Positions 1-6,715 of a DNA stretch of 13,262 nucleotides are shown here, piece by piece. Location: assembly GCA_002352605.1 (NCBI GenBank), contig DEIP01000041.1, positions 1-13,262 of the forward strand. The letters run 5' to 3'. The notes under the pieces were generated by a model. It worked only from the letters and a program-made list of their open reading frames with translations, was not told the origin of the DNA and did no database searches. Each line of letters starts with the position of its first letter. Position 1 is the first letter of the stretch. The stretch comes from Desulfobacteraceae bacterium UBA2771 (GTDB taxonomy: Bacteria; Desulfobacterota; Desulfobacteria; Desulfobacterales; Desulfosarcinaceae). The position numbers were made by a program, and so were the translations under genes.

Positions 1-1
1 G

Positions 2-343
2 TTCAACACGAACATGCGGAAGGCCGGCGTTTCCGGATCGGTAATCATGGCGATAACCGGACATGCCACCAGGGAAATGTTTGACCGGTACAATCGAGTT
101 GACGGCGACGACGTGGCGACCGCCATCAACCAGCTTGAATGCTTTTTGCAAAATGGGTCCCCAAATGGCGGTTTCGTGAAGAACACTCAAAAAGCAACAC
201 CAACCAAAACCTTATCAAACTACGTTTTGGCAAGCGGCATCCTCGTAAAATCCCATAAAAAAAGGGCTCGCAGAAATGAAGCTCTGCAAACCCTTGTATT
301 CTATTTGGTGCCGAGGGCGGGACTTGAACCCGCACGACCGTAG
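2..343 (+). CDS. Tyrosine recombinase (phage/island integrase), C-terminal fragment
   Basis: This is the last ~113 codons of a site-specific tyrosine recombinase; the gene begins before the window. The visible part contains the end of the catalytic domain: a stretch reading RKAGVSGSVIMAITGHATR, whose GH carries the conserved His of box II, and then FDRYNRV, whose Tyr is the expected nucleophile forming the 3'-phosphotyrosine link to DNA. The HxxR part of box II lies just upstream of the window. After about residue 45 the sequence loses family similarity and becomes a basic, low-complexity tail. The frame then reads antisense through a terminator (256-295) and into the tRNA-Leu gene, stopping at TAG 341-343 inside the tRNA. 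The tail is therefore probably partly formed by the integration junction. It likely mediates integration of an element lying to the left. Family assignment is firm; whether the enzyme is complete cannot be judged. Confidence 0.85.
   Translation, partial: FNTNMRKAGVSGSVIMAITGHATREMFDRYNRVDGDDVATAINQLECFLQNGSPNGGFVKNTQKATPTKTLSNYVLASGILVKSHKKRARRNEALQTLVFYLVPRAGLEPARP
256..295 (-). terminator. Rho-independent terminator after tRNA-Leu
   Basis: Read on the minus strand, positions 295-283 pair with 274-262 as a 13-bp stem (AAGGG then TTTGCAGA on the left arm, two G-U pairs) around an 8-nt loop. A run of seven T follows, two of them in the stem. It lies just downstream of the tRNA-Leu 3' end and so ends the secG/tRNA transcript. 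It also falls inside the recombinase reading frame on the other strand. Confidence 0.88.
306..343. other. Probable attachment-site region (tRNA-Leu 3' end)
   Basis: The 3' end of tRNA-Leu, from CCA through the T arm, is the usual target of tyrosine recombinases. Here a recombinase gene reads straight into it. Core boundaries cannot be fixed, because the other att copy would lie outside the window; no second copy of this segment is seen in 1-305. This is inference from position. Confidence 0.4.
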
Positions 344-392
344 GTCACTACCCCCTCAAGATAGCGTGTCTACCAAATTCCACCACCTCGGC
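306..392 (-). tRNA. leuU: tRNA-Leu, anticodon GAG
   Basis: An 87-nt class II tRNA on the minus strand. The acceptor stem GCCGAGG (392-386) pairs with CCTCGGC (316-310), followed by discriminator A and an encoded CCA (306-308). The TTC loop motif GGTTCAAGTCC is present, as is the long variable arm expected for tRNA-Leu. The anticodon stem CTATC/GGTAG encloses the loop TTGAGGG, giving anticodon GAG (357-355), which reads CUC and CUU. The gene sits 14 bp after secG. In E. coli the GAG tRNA-Leu gene leuU also follows secG, so this is a conserved arrangement. The recombinase frame on the other strand enters its 3' half, as expected when a tRNA 3' end has served as an integration site. Confidence 0.96.
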
Positions 393-406
393 ATGCTTGC
401 AATTGG

Positions 407-736
407 CTATTGTTCTGATTCCGGACCGGTCTTCGTTGCGTCATCTTGCGTCTGCGACGACTGCTCAATAGGCACCGGGGAGTCCGAGAGCAACGATTTG
501 GCGAATTTCCCGCCGGAGATGTAGGCCAGGGTCAGGGACGTGAGCATGAACACGATGGCTGCCACCGTGGTCGCTTTGCTTAAAAAGGTTGACGCCCCGG
601 TACTCCCGAACAGGGTCTGGCTGGAGCCACCGCCGAAGGCAGCGCCCATGTCGGAGCCTTTACCGGTCTGGAGCAGCACGATCATGATCAGGGCGATGCA
701 TACAACCACATGAATGACTATCAACAATAAGGACAT
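407..736 (-). CDS. secG: SecG, preprotein translocase subunit
   Basis: A 109-residue small inner-membrane subunit of the SecYEG channel, which stimulates SecA-driven protein export. Two membrane segments are visible at about residues 3-22 and 54-73. The connecting loop carries the family motif LLQTGKGSDMGAAFGGG and the following QTLFGSTG. The C-terminal tail after residue 85 is acidic and polar (many Q, D, T, E) and not conserved, as is common in SecG. It starts 24 bp after the tpiA stop with no strong Shine-Dalgarno sequence. It is followed 14 bp later by tRNA-Leu(GAG) and then a terminator, so it is the last protein gene of the minus-strand block. Length and motifs match the family. Confidence 0.95.
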   Translation of the reverse strand: MSLLLIVIHVVVCIALIMIVLLQTGKGSDMGAAFGGGSSQTLFGSTGASTFLSKATTVAAIVFMLTSLTLAYISGGKFAKSLLSDSPVPIEQSSQTQDDATKTGPESEQ

Positions 737-760
737 TGGTTATCGTCTTTTATGGGTCAA

Positions 761-1522
761 TCAATCGTTAAAAAAAACCAGTTTGCTGAACGTTTCGGGG
801 TCCAGGCTGGCACCACCGACCAAGGCGCCGTCTACATCAGGCATCTCCATGAGCGCCCGGACATTGTCCGGTTTAACACTTCCTCCGTAAAGGATGCGAA
901 CGACGCCGGCAAATGGCTTTCCAAACAGCGTTTCGAGTAATGACCGGATAAACCGATGAGTCTCTTGAGCCTGCTCCCTGGTGGCGGTTTTTCCGGTACC
1001 GATGGCCCATACCGGTTCGTAGGCAACAACGAGCCCAGTGAGGTCACCAAAACCAAGATCTTTTAGACCATCTCGGACCTGTTTGTCAAGTACGGAAAAT
1101 GTCTCGCCGGCTTCGCGCTGCGTCTCTGATTCTCCGATGCAAAACACCGGGATGAGATTGTCCGCAAGTGCTGCCCGGATCTTCCGATTGACGGTTTCAT
1201 CGGTCTCGCCAAAAAACTGTCTCCGTTCGGAGTGACCAATGATCACATGACTGCACCCGGCATCCGCAAGCATCTCCGATGATATCTCTCCTGTGAATGC
1301 GCCCTGTTTCTCCCAGTAAAGATCCTGAGCACCCAATGCGATGTTGCTGCCTTTAAGGGTCTGTGCCACCTGGTAAAGCGCGGTGTAGGTGGGGGCGATC
1401 ATAACCTCCACCGCCCTTGTCGCTTCGACCAGGATTCTTAGCTGGTTGGCGGCTTCCACTGCTTGGGAACCCGTTTTGTGCATCTTCCAGTTGCCTGCGA
1501 TCAGTGGTGTTCGACTGCTCAT
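761..1522 (-). CDS. tpiA: Triose-phosphate isomerase
   Basis: A 253-residue cytosolic glycolytic enzyme that interconverts dihydroxyacetone phosphate and glyceraldehyde 3-phosphate. Catalytic positions are visible: N11 and K13 in the N-terminal GNWKMH, H97 in IGHSERR, and E169 in VAYEPVWAIGTG, followed by flexible loop 6 (GTGKTA, about 176-180). The C-terminal phosphate-binding ILYGGSVKP and GALVGGASLD segments are intact. Length is typical of bacterial TIM (about 250). The ATG at 1522 is preceded by AAGGAG about 10 nt upstream. It begins 18 bp after the gap stop codon, consistent with cotranscription with gap and secG. Phosphoglycerate kinase, often found between gap and tpiA, is not present here. 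Confidence 0.97.
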   Translation of the reverse strand: MSSRTPLIAGNWKMHKTGSQAVEAANQLRILVEATRAVEVMIAPTYTALYQVAQTLKGSNIALGAQDLYWEKQGAFTGEISSEMLADAGCSHVIIGHSERRQFFGETDETVNRKIRAALADNLIPVFCIGESETQREAGETFSVLDKQVRDGLKDLGFGDLTGLVVAYEPVWAIGTGKTATREQAQETHRFIRSLLETLFGKPFAGVVRILYGGSVKPDNVRALMEMPDVDGALVGGASLDPETFSKLVFFND

Positions 1523-1540
1523 CGGTTTTTTTCTCCTTTA

Positions 1541-2545
1541 CTACAGCTGTTTGCCGATCATGGCGGCGAGGTCGACCATACGGTTGGAGTAGCCGGTTTC
1601 GTTGTCGTACCAGGAGAGCACCTTGACCATGTCATCCACCACATAAGTGGTTGGTGCATCAACGATCGATGACAGTGGGCAGCCATTGAAATCCGTGGAG
1701 ACCAATGGCAGATCGCTGTATCCCAGGATACCTTCAAGCGAGCCCTCGGCGGCTTCCTTGATCGCTTCATTGACATCGGATTTGGTGACGCCCGTTTTCT
1801 CAACGGTTAATACCACGTCGACAATGGAGACATTGGCGGTGGGTACGCGGATGGCCAGGCCGTTGAGCTTGTTTTCCAGTTCGGGAAGTACCAGGGCCAC
1901 GGCTTTGGCCGCACCGGTGGTGGTGGGAATCATGGACAAGGCGGCGGCTCTGGCCCGGCGAAGATCCTTGTGGGGGAAATCCAGCAGGCGCTGATCACCC
2001 GTGTAGGAGTGGATGGTTGTCATGAGGCCGCTTTTGATCCCGAAGTTTTCCAGCATTACCTTGGCTACCGGCGCCAGGCAGTTGGTCGTGCATGAGGCAT
2101 TGGAGATGATATGGTGCTGCTTGGGATTGTACTTGCTGTTGTTGACGCCCATGACGATGGTGATGTCCGGATCCTGGGCGGGCGCAGAGATGATTACCTT
2201 TCGGGCACCGGCGGTCAGGTGTTTGGCCGCGTCGTCGCGACCCCTGAAAAGCCCGGTACATTCACAGGCGATCTCCACTCCGTAATCCTTCCAGGCCAAT
2301 TTTTCGGGATCCTTGATGGCCGTGTAGGCGATGGACTTGCCGTTGACTTCGATGGCGCCGTTTTTCGCTTCGATATCCATATCCAGTTTGGCATGTATCG
2401 AATCATATTTCAGCAGGTGTGCCATGGTCGCCGCGTCGGTCAGGTCATTAATGGCCACGACTTCCACATCGGGATGATTCATCGCCGCCCGAAATACCAC
2501 GCGACCGATCCTGCCAAAGCCGTTGATGCCGATTTTAATGCTCAT
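1541..2545 (-). CDS. gap: Glyceraldehyde-3-phosphate dehydrogenase, type I
   Basis: A 334-residue phosphorylating GAPDH that oxidises glyceraldehyde 3-phosphate to 1,3-bisphosphoglycerate. The N-terminal Rossmann motif INGFGRIGR is followed by D34 in AINDLTD, an Asp that in this family usually means NAD rather than NADP preference. The catalytic block SNASCTTNCLAPV places the nucleophile at C152, with the activating His at H179 (TTIHSYTGDQ). The C-terminal SWYDNETGYSNRMVDL signature is complete. A strong AAGGAGG lies 5 nt before the ATG, fitting high expression. It is followed directly by tpiA. A 96-bp gap separates it from the EIIA gene, and that gap contains a 13-bp palindrome (2578-2590). 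Confidence 0.97.
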   Translation of the reverse strand: MSIKIGINGFGRIGRVVFRAAMNHPDVEVVAINDLTDAATMAHLLKYDSIHAKLDMDIEAKNGAIEVNGKSIAYTAIKDPEKLAWKDYGVEIACECTGLFRGRDDAAKHLTAGARKVIISAPAQDPDITIVMGVNNSKYNPKQHHIISNASCTTNCLAPVAKVMLENFGIKSGLMTTIHSYTGDQRLLDFPHKDLRRARAAALSMIPTTTGAAKAVALVLPELENKLNGLAIRVPTANVSIVDVVLTVEKTGVTKSDVNEAIKEAAEGSLEGILGYSDLPLVSTDFNGCPLSSIVDAPTTYVVDDMVKVLSWYDNETGYSNRMVDLAAMIGKQL

Positions 2546-2577
2546 CGTCCCTCCTTTAATTGGTTCATGCTAACAGT

Positions 2578-2590
2578 CGATTGTCAATCG
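2578..2590. promoter_or_regulatory. 13-bp palindrome upstream of gap, possible operator
   Basis: The sequence CGATTGTCAATCG is a perfect inverted repeat of 6-bp arms with one central base, 32 bp before the gap start. On the minus strand it contains TTGACA (2587-2582), a consensus -35 hexamer, though no convincing -10 lies at the right distance. It could be a regulator site or chance. Confidence 0.25.
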
Positions 2591-2641
2591 TTCAGATCCA
2601 GGCATGGTCGTCTGGCTGCTATTATCAGTGCATCGGTCGGA

Positions 2642-3055
2642 CTACCCCCTTTTATTTCCTTTCAAGATCCCGCTGGCCAGGGAGATGCTTTTTTTTCCGA
2701 AAGCTTCGAGATTGGACGCCAGTTCAGAAAGCGGCTGGTTTTTTCGAGCGCCGGCCGCCCGGATCAGGATGGGCAAGTTGACACCGGATATCACCTCGAT
2801 GCGTCCCTCTTCGAGAAAGGAGTAACTGAGGTTTGATGGGGTCCCCCCGAACATGTCTGTGAGGATCAGAATTCCGTCGTCGCTTTTCAATTTTTTTATG
2901 GCGCCGGCTATCTTGTTGCGCAACTTATTCGCATCTTCGTTCAAGTCGATGGACACGGCGGTCATGGCCTCGGGCTTTTCGCCGAGGATGAAATCCGCCG
3001 CTTCGAGCAATGCATCTCCAAGCCGGCAATGCGTAACCACTAAAACGCCAATCAT
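2642..3055 (-). CDS. PTS EIIA, mannose (fructose/Man) family
   Basis: A 137-residue stand-alone EIIA domain of the phosphotransferase mannose family. The start MIGVLVVTHCRLG carries the phosphorylatable His at H9, equivalent to H10 of E. coli ManX. The second signature, ILILTDMFGGTPSN (about residues 62-75), is the conserved D-x-FGGTP loop around the active site. The full chain covers one EIIA domain with no EIIB fused. The ATG at 3055 is preceded by AGGAAG. It lies 52 bp after rapZ, the place occupied in E. coli by npr (an HPr-like protein). No EIIB, EIIC, EIID, HPr or EI gene is in the window, so a regulatory rather than a transport role is likely. That role is inference; the family is clear. 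Confidence 0.9.
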   Translation of the reverse strand: MIGVLVVTHCRLGDALLEAADFILGEKPEAMTAVSIDLNEDANKLRNKIAGAIKKLKSDDGILILTDMFGGTPSNLSYSFLEEGRIEVISGVNLPILIRAAGARKNQPLSELASNLEAFGKKSISLASGILKGNKRG

Positions 3056-3107
3056 ATCTTCCTGTCTTTCATCTGGTTAATTGGGGTGACGGAACCGGCT
3101 GGCGCTT

Positions 3108-4058
3108 TCACGGTGAGCGAAATTTATCTATATCGCGATGCGTCAGTTCCGTTTTACGACCCGATGCCGTGATGTGATCATACAATTGTCCGGCAATCAC
3201 GACGGAGCGGTGACGACCTCCGGTGCAACCGATGGCAATGGTAAGGTATGCCTTTCCTTCGTTTTCATATTGGGGAATCAATGTGTCCAGTAGATCGAAA
3301 TATTGTCGTAAAAATAAACAGGTTTGATCATTATTCAAGACAAAAGATCGAATTTTTTCCGTTTCTCCGCTGAGCGGCCGTAGCGAGGCCACAAAAAAGG
3401 GATTTGTTAAAAATCGGACATCCATGACCGAGTCGGCCTGAACCGGCAGCCCGTATCTGAATCCAAAGGAGATGACTTGAACTTTCATCGGTTCGCGTCG
3501 GGTGCCAGCGTCGGCCATTTTCCGGATAACGGCTTTGAGTTCGTGGACATTTAAATCTGATGTGTCGATAATCTGGTCGGCCTTGAGACGCATTGGTGCC
3601 AGTATACTTTTTTCGGCTTCAATCGCATTGTGAATGTCTTGGCCCCGGGCCAGCGGATGCCGTCGACGGGTCTGGCTGTATCGTCTCATCAGGGTCTTTT
3701 TACCGGCTTCGAGGTAGATGATCCGAAAGCGGAACCCCAGGCCCTTCAGGCGATCGAGGATGGATTCGTGTCGACGGATAAAACTTTCTTCCCGTAGATC
3801 CATGCCGAATACCAGACCGGCAAAAGCAGTGACATTTTCCGGGGATAACTCCAGGAACCCGGGCAACAGAGAAACGGGCATGTTGTCCACGCAGTAGTAG
3901 CCCGAATCCTCAAAGGCGGCCAGTGCGGTGCTCTTACCGGATCCGGATCTTCCGGTGACGATGGTGATGGTGATGGGTGTTCGTTTCAAAGTGCGGTTCT
4001 CACAAGGTTTCAGGGAACGCAGAGGGTGACGGATTTCCGGCATCGGGTCAAAAATCAT
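3108..4058 (-). CDS. rapZ: RapZ (YvcJ-type) nucleotide-binding regulator
   Basis: A P-loop protein of the RapZ/YvcJ family. In E. coli RapZ binds GlcN6P and guides RNase E to the small RNA GlmZ, tuning GlmS and cell-envelope precursor supply; the role here may differ. From the chosen ATG (316 residues) the Walker A motif GRSGSGKS is at 36-43. The kinase-like N-terminal half includes CVDNMPVSLLP and RRRHPL. The C-terminal domain has the family signature AIGCTGGRHRSVV and the HRD motif of THRDIDKF. The start is uncertain: ATG 4058 has GAGG six bases upstream and overlaps the ptsN end by 11 bp, ATGs at 4064, 4061 and 4043 are alternatives, and a TTG at 3989 would give 293 residues, nearer the usual ~285. 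The cluster order ptsN-rapZ is conserved. Confidence 0.93.
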   Translation of the reverse strand: MIFDPMPEIRHPLRSLKPCENRTLKRTPITITIVTGRSGSGKSTALAAFEDSGYYCVDNMPVSLLPGFLELSPENVTAFAGLVFGMDLREESFIRRHESILDRLKGLGFRFRIIYLEAGKKTLMRRYSQTRRRHPLARGQDIHNAIEAEKSILAPMRLKADQIIDTSDLNVHELKAVIRKMADAGTRREPMKVQVISFGFRYGLPVQADSVMDVRFLTNPFFVASLRPLSGETEKIRSFVLNNDQTCLFLRQYFDLLDTLIPQYENEGKAYLTIAIGCTGGRHRSVVIAGQLYDHITASGRKTELTHRDIDKFRSP

Positions 4059-4506
4059 CATCATCCTCGCCGATGATGGCGATAATCTCATCTGCGCTGA
4101 CGGCCTTCATCATCATCTCCTTCATCGGCTCTTTTTTAAGCAGGCGGGAGACGCGGGCCAACAGTTTGAGGTGAAGGTCGGTAGAATGTTCGTGGGTGAT
4201 CAACAGGAAAAACAGGTGGGTGGGGCGACCGTCCATAGATTCGAAATCCACCCCCTGTCGGCTCAAACCGAATCCCAGAACCAGTTTCTCCAGGTTTTTC
4301 ATCTTGCCGTGGGGAATGCCGATGCCGCCACCGATACCGGTACTGCCCAATCGTTCCCGTTCCATCAACACCCGAACCATTTCGTTATGGTCGATGCCGG
4401 TGCGAATGGCGGCTGGGACCACCAACTCATTTAATATGCCGATTTTGTCCTTGGATTTTAGATCCACCAGGATCATTTCCTTGTCGAGGACGTCCAATAT
4501 TTTCAT
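4048..4506 (-). CDS. ptsN: PtsN, nitrogen PTS EIIA (EIIA-Ntr)
   Basis: A 152-residue EIIA of the fructose/mannitol fold, the terminal phosphoacceptor of the nitrogen-related PTS. In other proteobacteria it regulates potassium uptake, carbon-nitrogen balance and sigma-54-linked functions rather than transporting sugar. The active-site segment GIGGGIGIPHGKM puts the phosphorylated His at H66, as expected near residues 65-73. The partner motif FFLLITHEHSTDLHLKLLA (about 100-118) is also present. The C-terminus ends in an unusual acidic run, GEDDDDF, whose codons overlap the rapZ start region. The ribosome-binding site is poor. The 125-bp upstream gap after hpf holds a possible promoter (4542-4571). 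Confidence 0.95.
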   Translation of the reverse strand: MKILDVLDKEMILVDLKSKDKIGILNELVVPAAIRTGIDHNEMVRVLMERERLGSTGIGGGIGIPHGKMKNLEKLVLGFGLSRQGVDFESMDGRPTHLFFLLITHEHSTDLHLKLLARVSRLLKKEPMKEMMMKAVSADEIIAIIGEDDDDF

Positions 4507-4541
4507 TGCTGTATTACCCGGTCGGGCATCTTCCCGCTGTT

Positions 4542-4571
4542 ATAATCGTTGGTGGTCCAACATTCGGTCAA
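4542..4571 (-). promoter_or_regulatory. Possible promoter for ptsN-rapZ
   Basis: On the minus strand TTGACC (4571-4566) is followed after 18 bases by GATTAT (4547-4542), which runs on into an overlapping TATAAC at 4544-4539. A small inverted repeat, GTTGG and CCAAC with a 4-nt loop, lies in the spacer. The predicted start would lie about 25-30 bases before the ptsN ATG. Suggestive only. Confidence 0.35.
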
Positions 4572-4631
4572 CCGGCGCGTCGGTTAAAGGATGCGCCGTT
4601 CCGTCCAACGAATGACCTGTTTCAACCCCTG

Positions 4632-5156
4632 TTAGGCCCGGGGTTGGATCAATCCGTAGTTGCCGTCTTTTTGCCGGTAAAGCACGTTGACCGCCTCCGT
4701 GCGGGCATTGGTGAATACCAAAAAATTGTCCTTGATTAGATCCATCTGCATCACCGCTTCATCCACATCCATGGGCTTGTATTCGATATGGCGGACCCGT
4801 ACCCGGCCCTGGCCGGATTCTTCATCGACCGTTTGTGCGGATGCCATAGGAACGATTTTCCCCTTGGATCGGTAATCCCGGCTTTTCTGCTTGCTTTTTT
4901 TAATCTGAACTTCCAGTTTGTCCAGCACCATGTCGATGGCCGAATACATCTCCTCGGTCTCCTCCTTTCCGTTGATGGTCAGCCGGTCTCCCATGACGTT
5001 GATTTCCGCGCTATGGCGAAATTTTTCGATGGATAAAACCACACTGGCTTCGGCCGGGCCGTTGAAGTATTTCTCCATTCGGTCCAGTTTCTCCCTAACA
5101 TAAGATTTGAGGGGATCGGAGGGTTCAAGGTTCTTGAATCTGACGGATGTATTCAT
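4632..5156 (-). CDS. hpf: Long-form ribosome hibernation promoting factor (HPF)
   Basis: A 174-residue protein that binds the 30S subunit and drives 100S ribosome dimers in stationary phase or starvation. The N-terminal S30AE domain (about 1-100) has the expected beta-alpha-beta-beta-beta-alpha layout, beginning MNTSVRFKNLEPSD and including YSAIDMVLDKLEVQIKKSK. After a linker, the C-terminal dimerisation domain (about 118-174) reads VRHIEYKPMDVDEAVMQM and FLVFTNARTEAVNVLYRQKDGNYGLI, marking it as the long form rather than the short E. coli HPF or YfiA. AGGAGG lies 9 nt before the ATG. It follows rpoN, as in many proteobacteria, but is flanked by 124-bp and 125-bp gaps, wider than others in the cluster, so it may be partly independently transcribed. 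Confidence 0.95.
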   Translation of the reverse strand: MNTSVRFKNLEPSDPLKSYVREKLDRMEKYFNGPAEASVVLSIEKFRHSAEINVMGDRLTINGKEETEEMYSAIDMVLDKLEVQIKKSKQKSRDYRSKGKIVPMASAQTVDEESGQGRVRVRHIEYKPMDVDEAVMQMDLIKDNFLVFTNARTEAVNVLYRQKDGNYGLIQPRA

Positions 5157-5280
5157 GCAGGGTGCCTCCTTTTGGGGAATTACTACGGACAGGGACGGCC
5201 AGTCGATTCCAGATACGCCGCCCGGCGGATTTTAAATACGGGGGAGGGCGGAAACAGGGGGCCGATTGTCTAGGCGGCCA

Positions 5281-6714
5281 TTAAAACTCCTTTCGCTTGC
5301 TGGAGGACAAAATGCCCATCATTTCCCTGTACTTGGCCACTGTACGGCGGGCGATATCGATATTGTCCGATTCGAGCATCTTGGCCATTTTACTGTCGCT
5401 GTAAGGCTTTTTGGGGTTTTCCCCTTCGATGATTTTGCGTATTTTGGCCTGCACGCTGGCCGAGGCAATATCTTCGCCGTTCACCCGCTTGATGGAGCTG
5501 TTGAAAAAATACTTGAGTTCGAAAATACCCTGAGGGGTGTGGGCATACTTGTTGGTCGTCACCCGACTAATGGTGGATTCATGCATGCCGATATCTTCGG
5601 CAACATCCCTGAGCACCATGGGTTTTAGATGGACCACCCCTTTTTCAAAAAAATCCCGCTGGAATTTCAGGACGCTCTCCATCACTTTATAGATGGTTTT
5701 CTGGCGCTGGTGGATGCTGCGAATCAGCCAGGCCGCGGATCGCATCTTGTCCTGGATGAAATCTTTGGTGTTGGCACCGACTGCGTCCTTACCGGTGATG
5801 GCCTGTTTATAGAAAGGATTGATTCGAAGCTTGGGCATGCCGTCGTCATTGAGGACGATGATAAAAGTACCTTCGCTTTTGTAAATGTAGATGTCCGGGA
5901 TAATATAGTGGGGCGTCTCTTCGCTGAACTGTCGTCCGGGTTTGGGTTCCAGCGCCCGGATGACGTTGACGGCGGAAACGACATCCTTTATTTTGACCTT
6001 CAGGGCCTTGCAGATGGCCTTGAAATTTTTGTTTTCCAGGTTCTTCAGGTGGTCGGAGATGATGTCGGTCACCAGGTTGTTTTCCAGGTCAAGAAGCCGT
6101 GTCTGGATCAGGAGGCACTCCCCCAGGTCCCTGGCACAAACCCCCACCGGGTCAAAGGACTGCATGGTTTCCAGCACATCTTCCACCATCTCGATGGAAA
6201 TGCCGCTTTGCGTGCAGAGTTCCTCGACGGACAGCTGTAGATACCCGTCCCGATTAAGGTTGCCGATAATCAGGCTGCCCACCTTCTTTTCGATGTCGGT
6301 GGGCGACAGCATCAACAGCTGCCACAACAGGTGGTCGCTGAGTGATTCCCTGGATGAGACGAACGCTTCGAACTGGGGGGCTTCCCGGCTTTCGGATTCG
6401 AAATTGACTTTTCCCGGCGAGTTGTATTCGTCGATGTAGTTGCTCCAGTCGATCTCATCGTTGATCTTCTCATCGATGGTGACTTCGCGGGCCTCTTCGA
6501 CGGTGGCGGCAGGTGCCTCCTCGGGTTCGGTATCCCTGGCTTTGTCGGGTGCCTCCTGAACTTCTTCTAAAGTGGGATTCTCTTCCAGCTCTTGTTGGAT
6601 AGCATCCACAAGTTCAAGCCGGGACAGCTGCAACAACTTGATCGCCATCTGGAGCTGAGGCGTCATGATGAGCTGCTGGGTCAGTTTAAGTTGTTGTCTG
6701 AGTTCAAGTGCCAT
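5281..6714 (-). CDS. rpoN: RNA polymerase sigma-54 factor (RpoN)
   Basis: A 477-residue sigma-54, which directs polymerase to -24/-12 promoters that need AAA+ enhancer-binding activators. The glutamine-rich region I is at residues 1-50 (QQLKLTQQLIMTPQLQMAI). An acidic region II follows at about 50-120, with many E and D. The core-binding domain covers about 120-340, with FDPVGVCARDLGECLL as a family signature. The helix-turn-helix (LRDVAEDIGMHESTISRV) lies at about 368-385, and the RpoN box ARRTVAKYRE is at 455-464. All key parts are intact. The ATG follows the lptB stop by one base, so translation is probably coupled. This linkage of rpoN to lptB is conserved across proteobacteria. Confidence 0.97.
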   Translation of the reverse strand: MALELRQQLKLTQQLIMTPQLQMAIKLLQLSRLELVDAIQQELEENPTLEEVQEAPDKARDTEPEEAPAATVEEAREVTIDEKINDEIDWSNYIDEYNSPGKVNFESESREAPQFEAFVSSRESLSDHLLWQLLMLSPTDIEKKVGSLIIGNLNRDGYLQLSVEELCTQSGISIEMVEDVLETMQSFDPVGVCARDLGECLLIQTRLLDLENNLVTDIISDHLKNLENKNFKAICKALKVKIKDVVSAVNVIRALEPKPGRQFSEETPHYIIPDIYIYKSEGTFIIVLNDDGMPKLRINPFYKQAITGKDAVGANTKDFIQDKMRSAAWLIRSIHQRQKTIYKVMESVLKFQRDFFEKGVVHLKPMVLRDVAEDIGMHESTISRVTTNKYAHTPQGIFELKYFFNSSIKRVNGEDIASASVQAKIRKIIEGENPKKPYSDSKMAKMLESDNIDIARRTVAKYREMMGILSSSKRKEF

Positions 6715-6715
6715 C

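Noticed and set aside
2111..2836. 241-codon open frame on the + strand opposite gap and the EIIA gene
   Set aside because: It is antisense to well-supported genes, has no recognisable domain, and is explained by the codon bias of the genes opposite.
4611..4637. Inverted repeat AACCCC / GGGGTT at the end of hpf as a terminator
   Set aside because: The stem is only 6 bp, it overlaps the stop codon, and no T run follows.
5217..5280. Sigma-54 (-24/-12) promoter between rpoN and hpf
   Set aside because: No GG-N10-GC arrangement with the surrounding TGGCAC/TTGC bases was found by eye.
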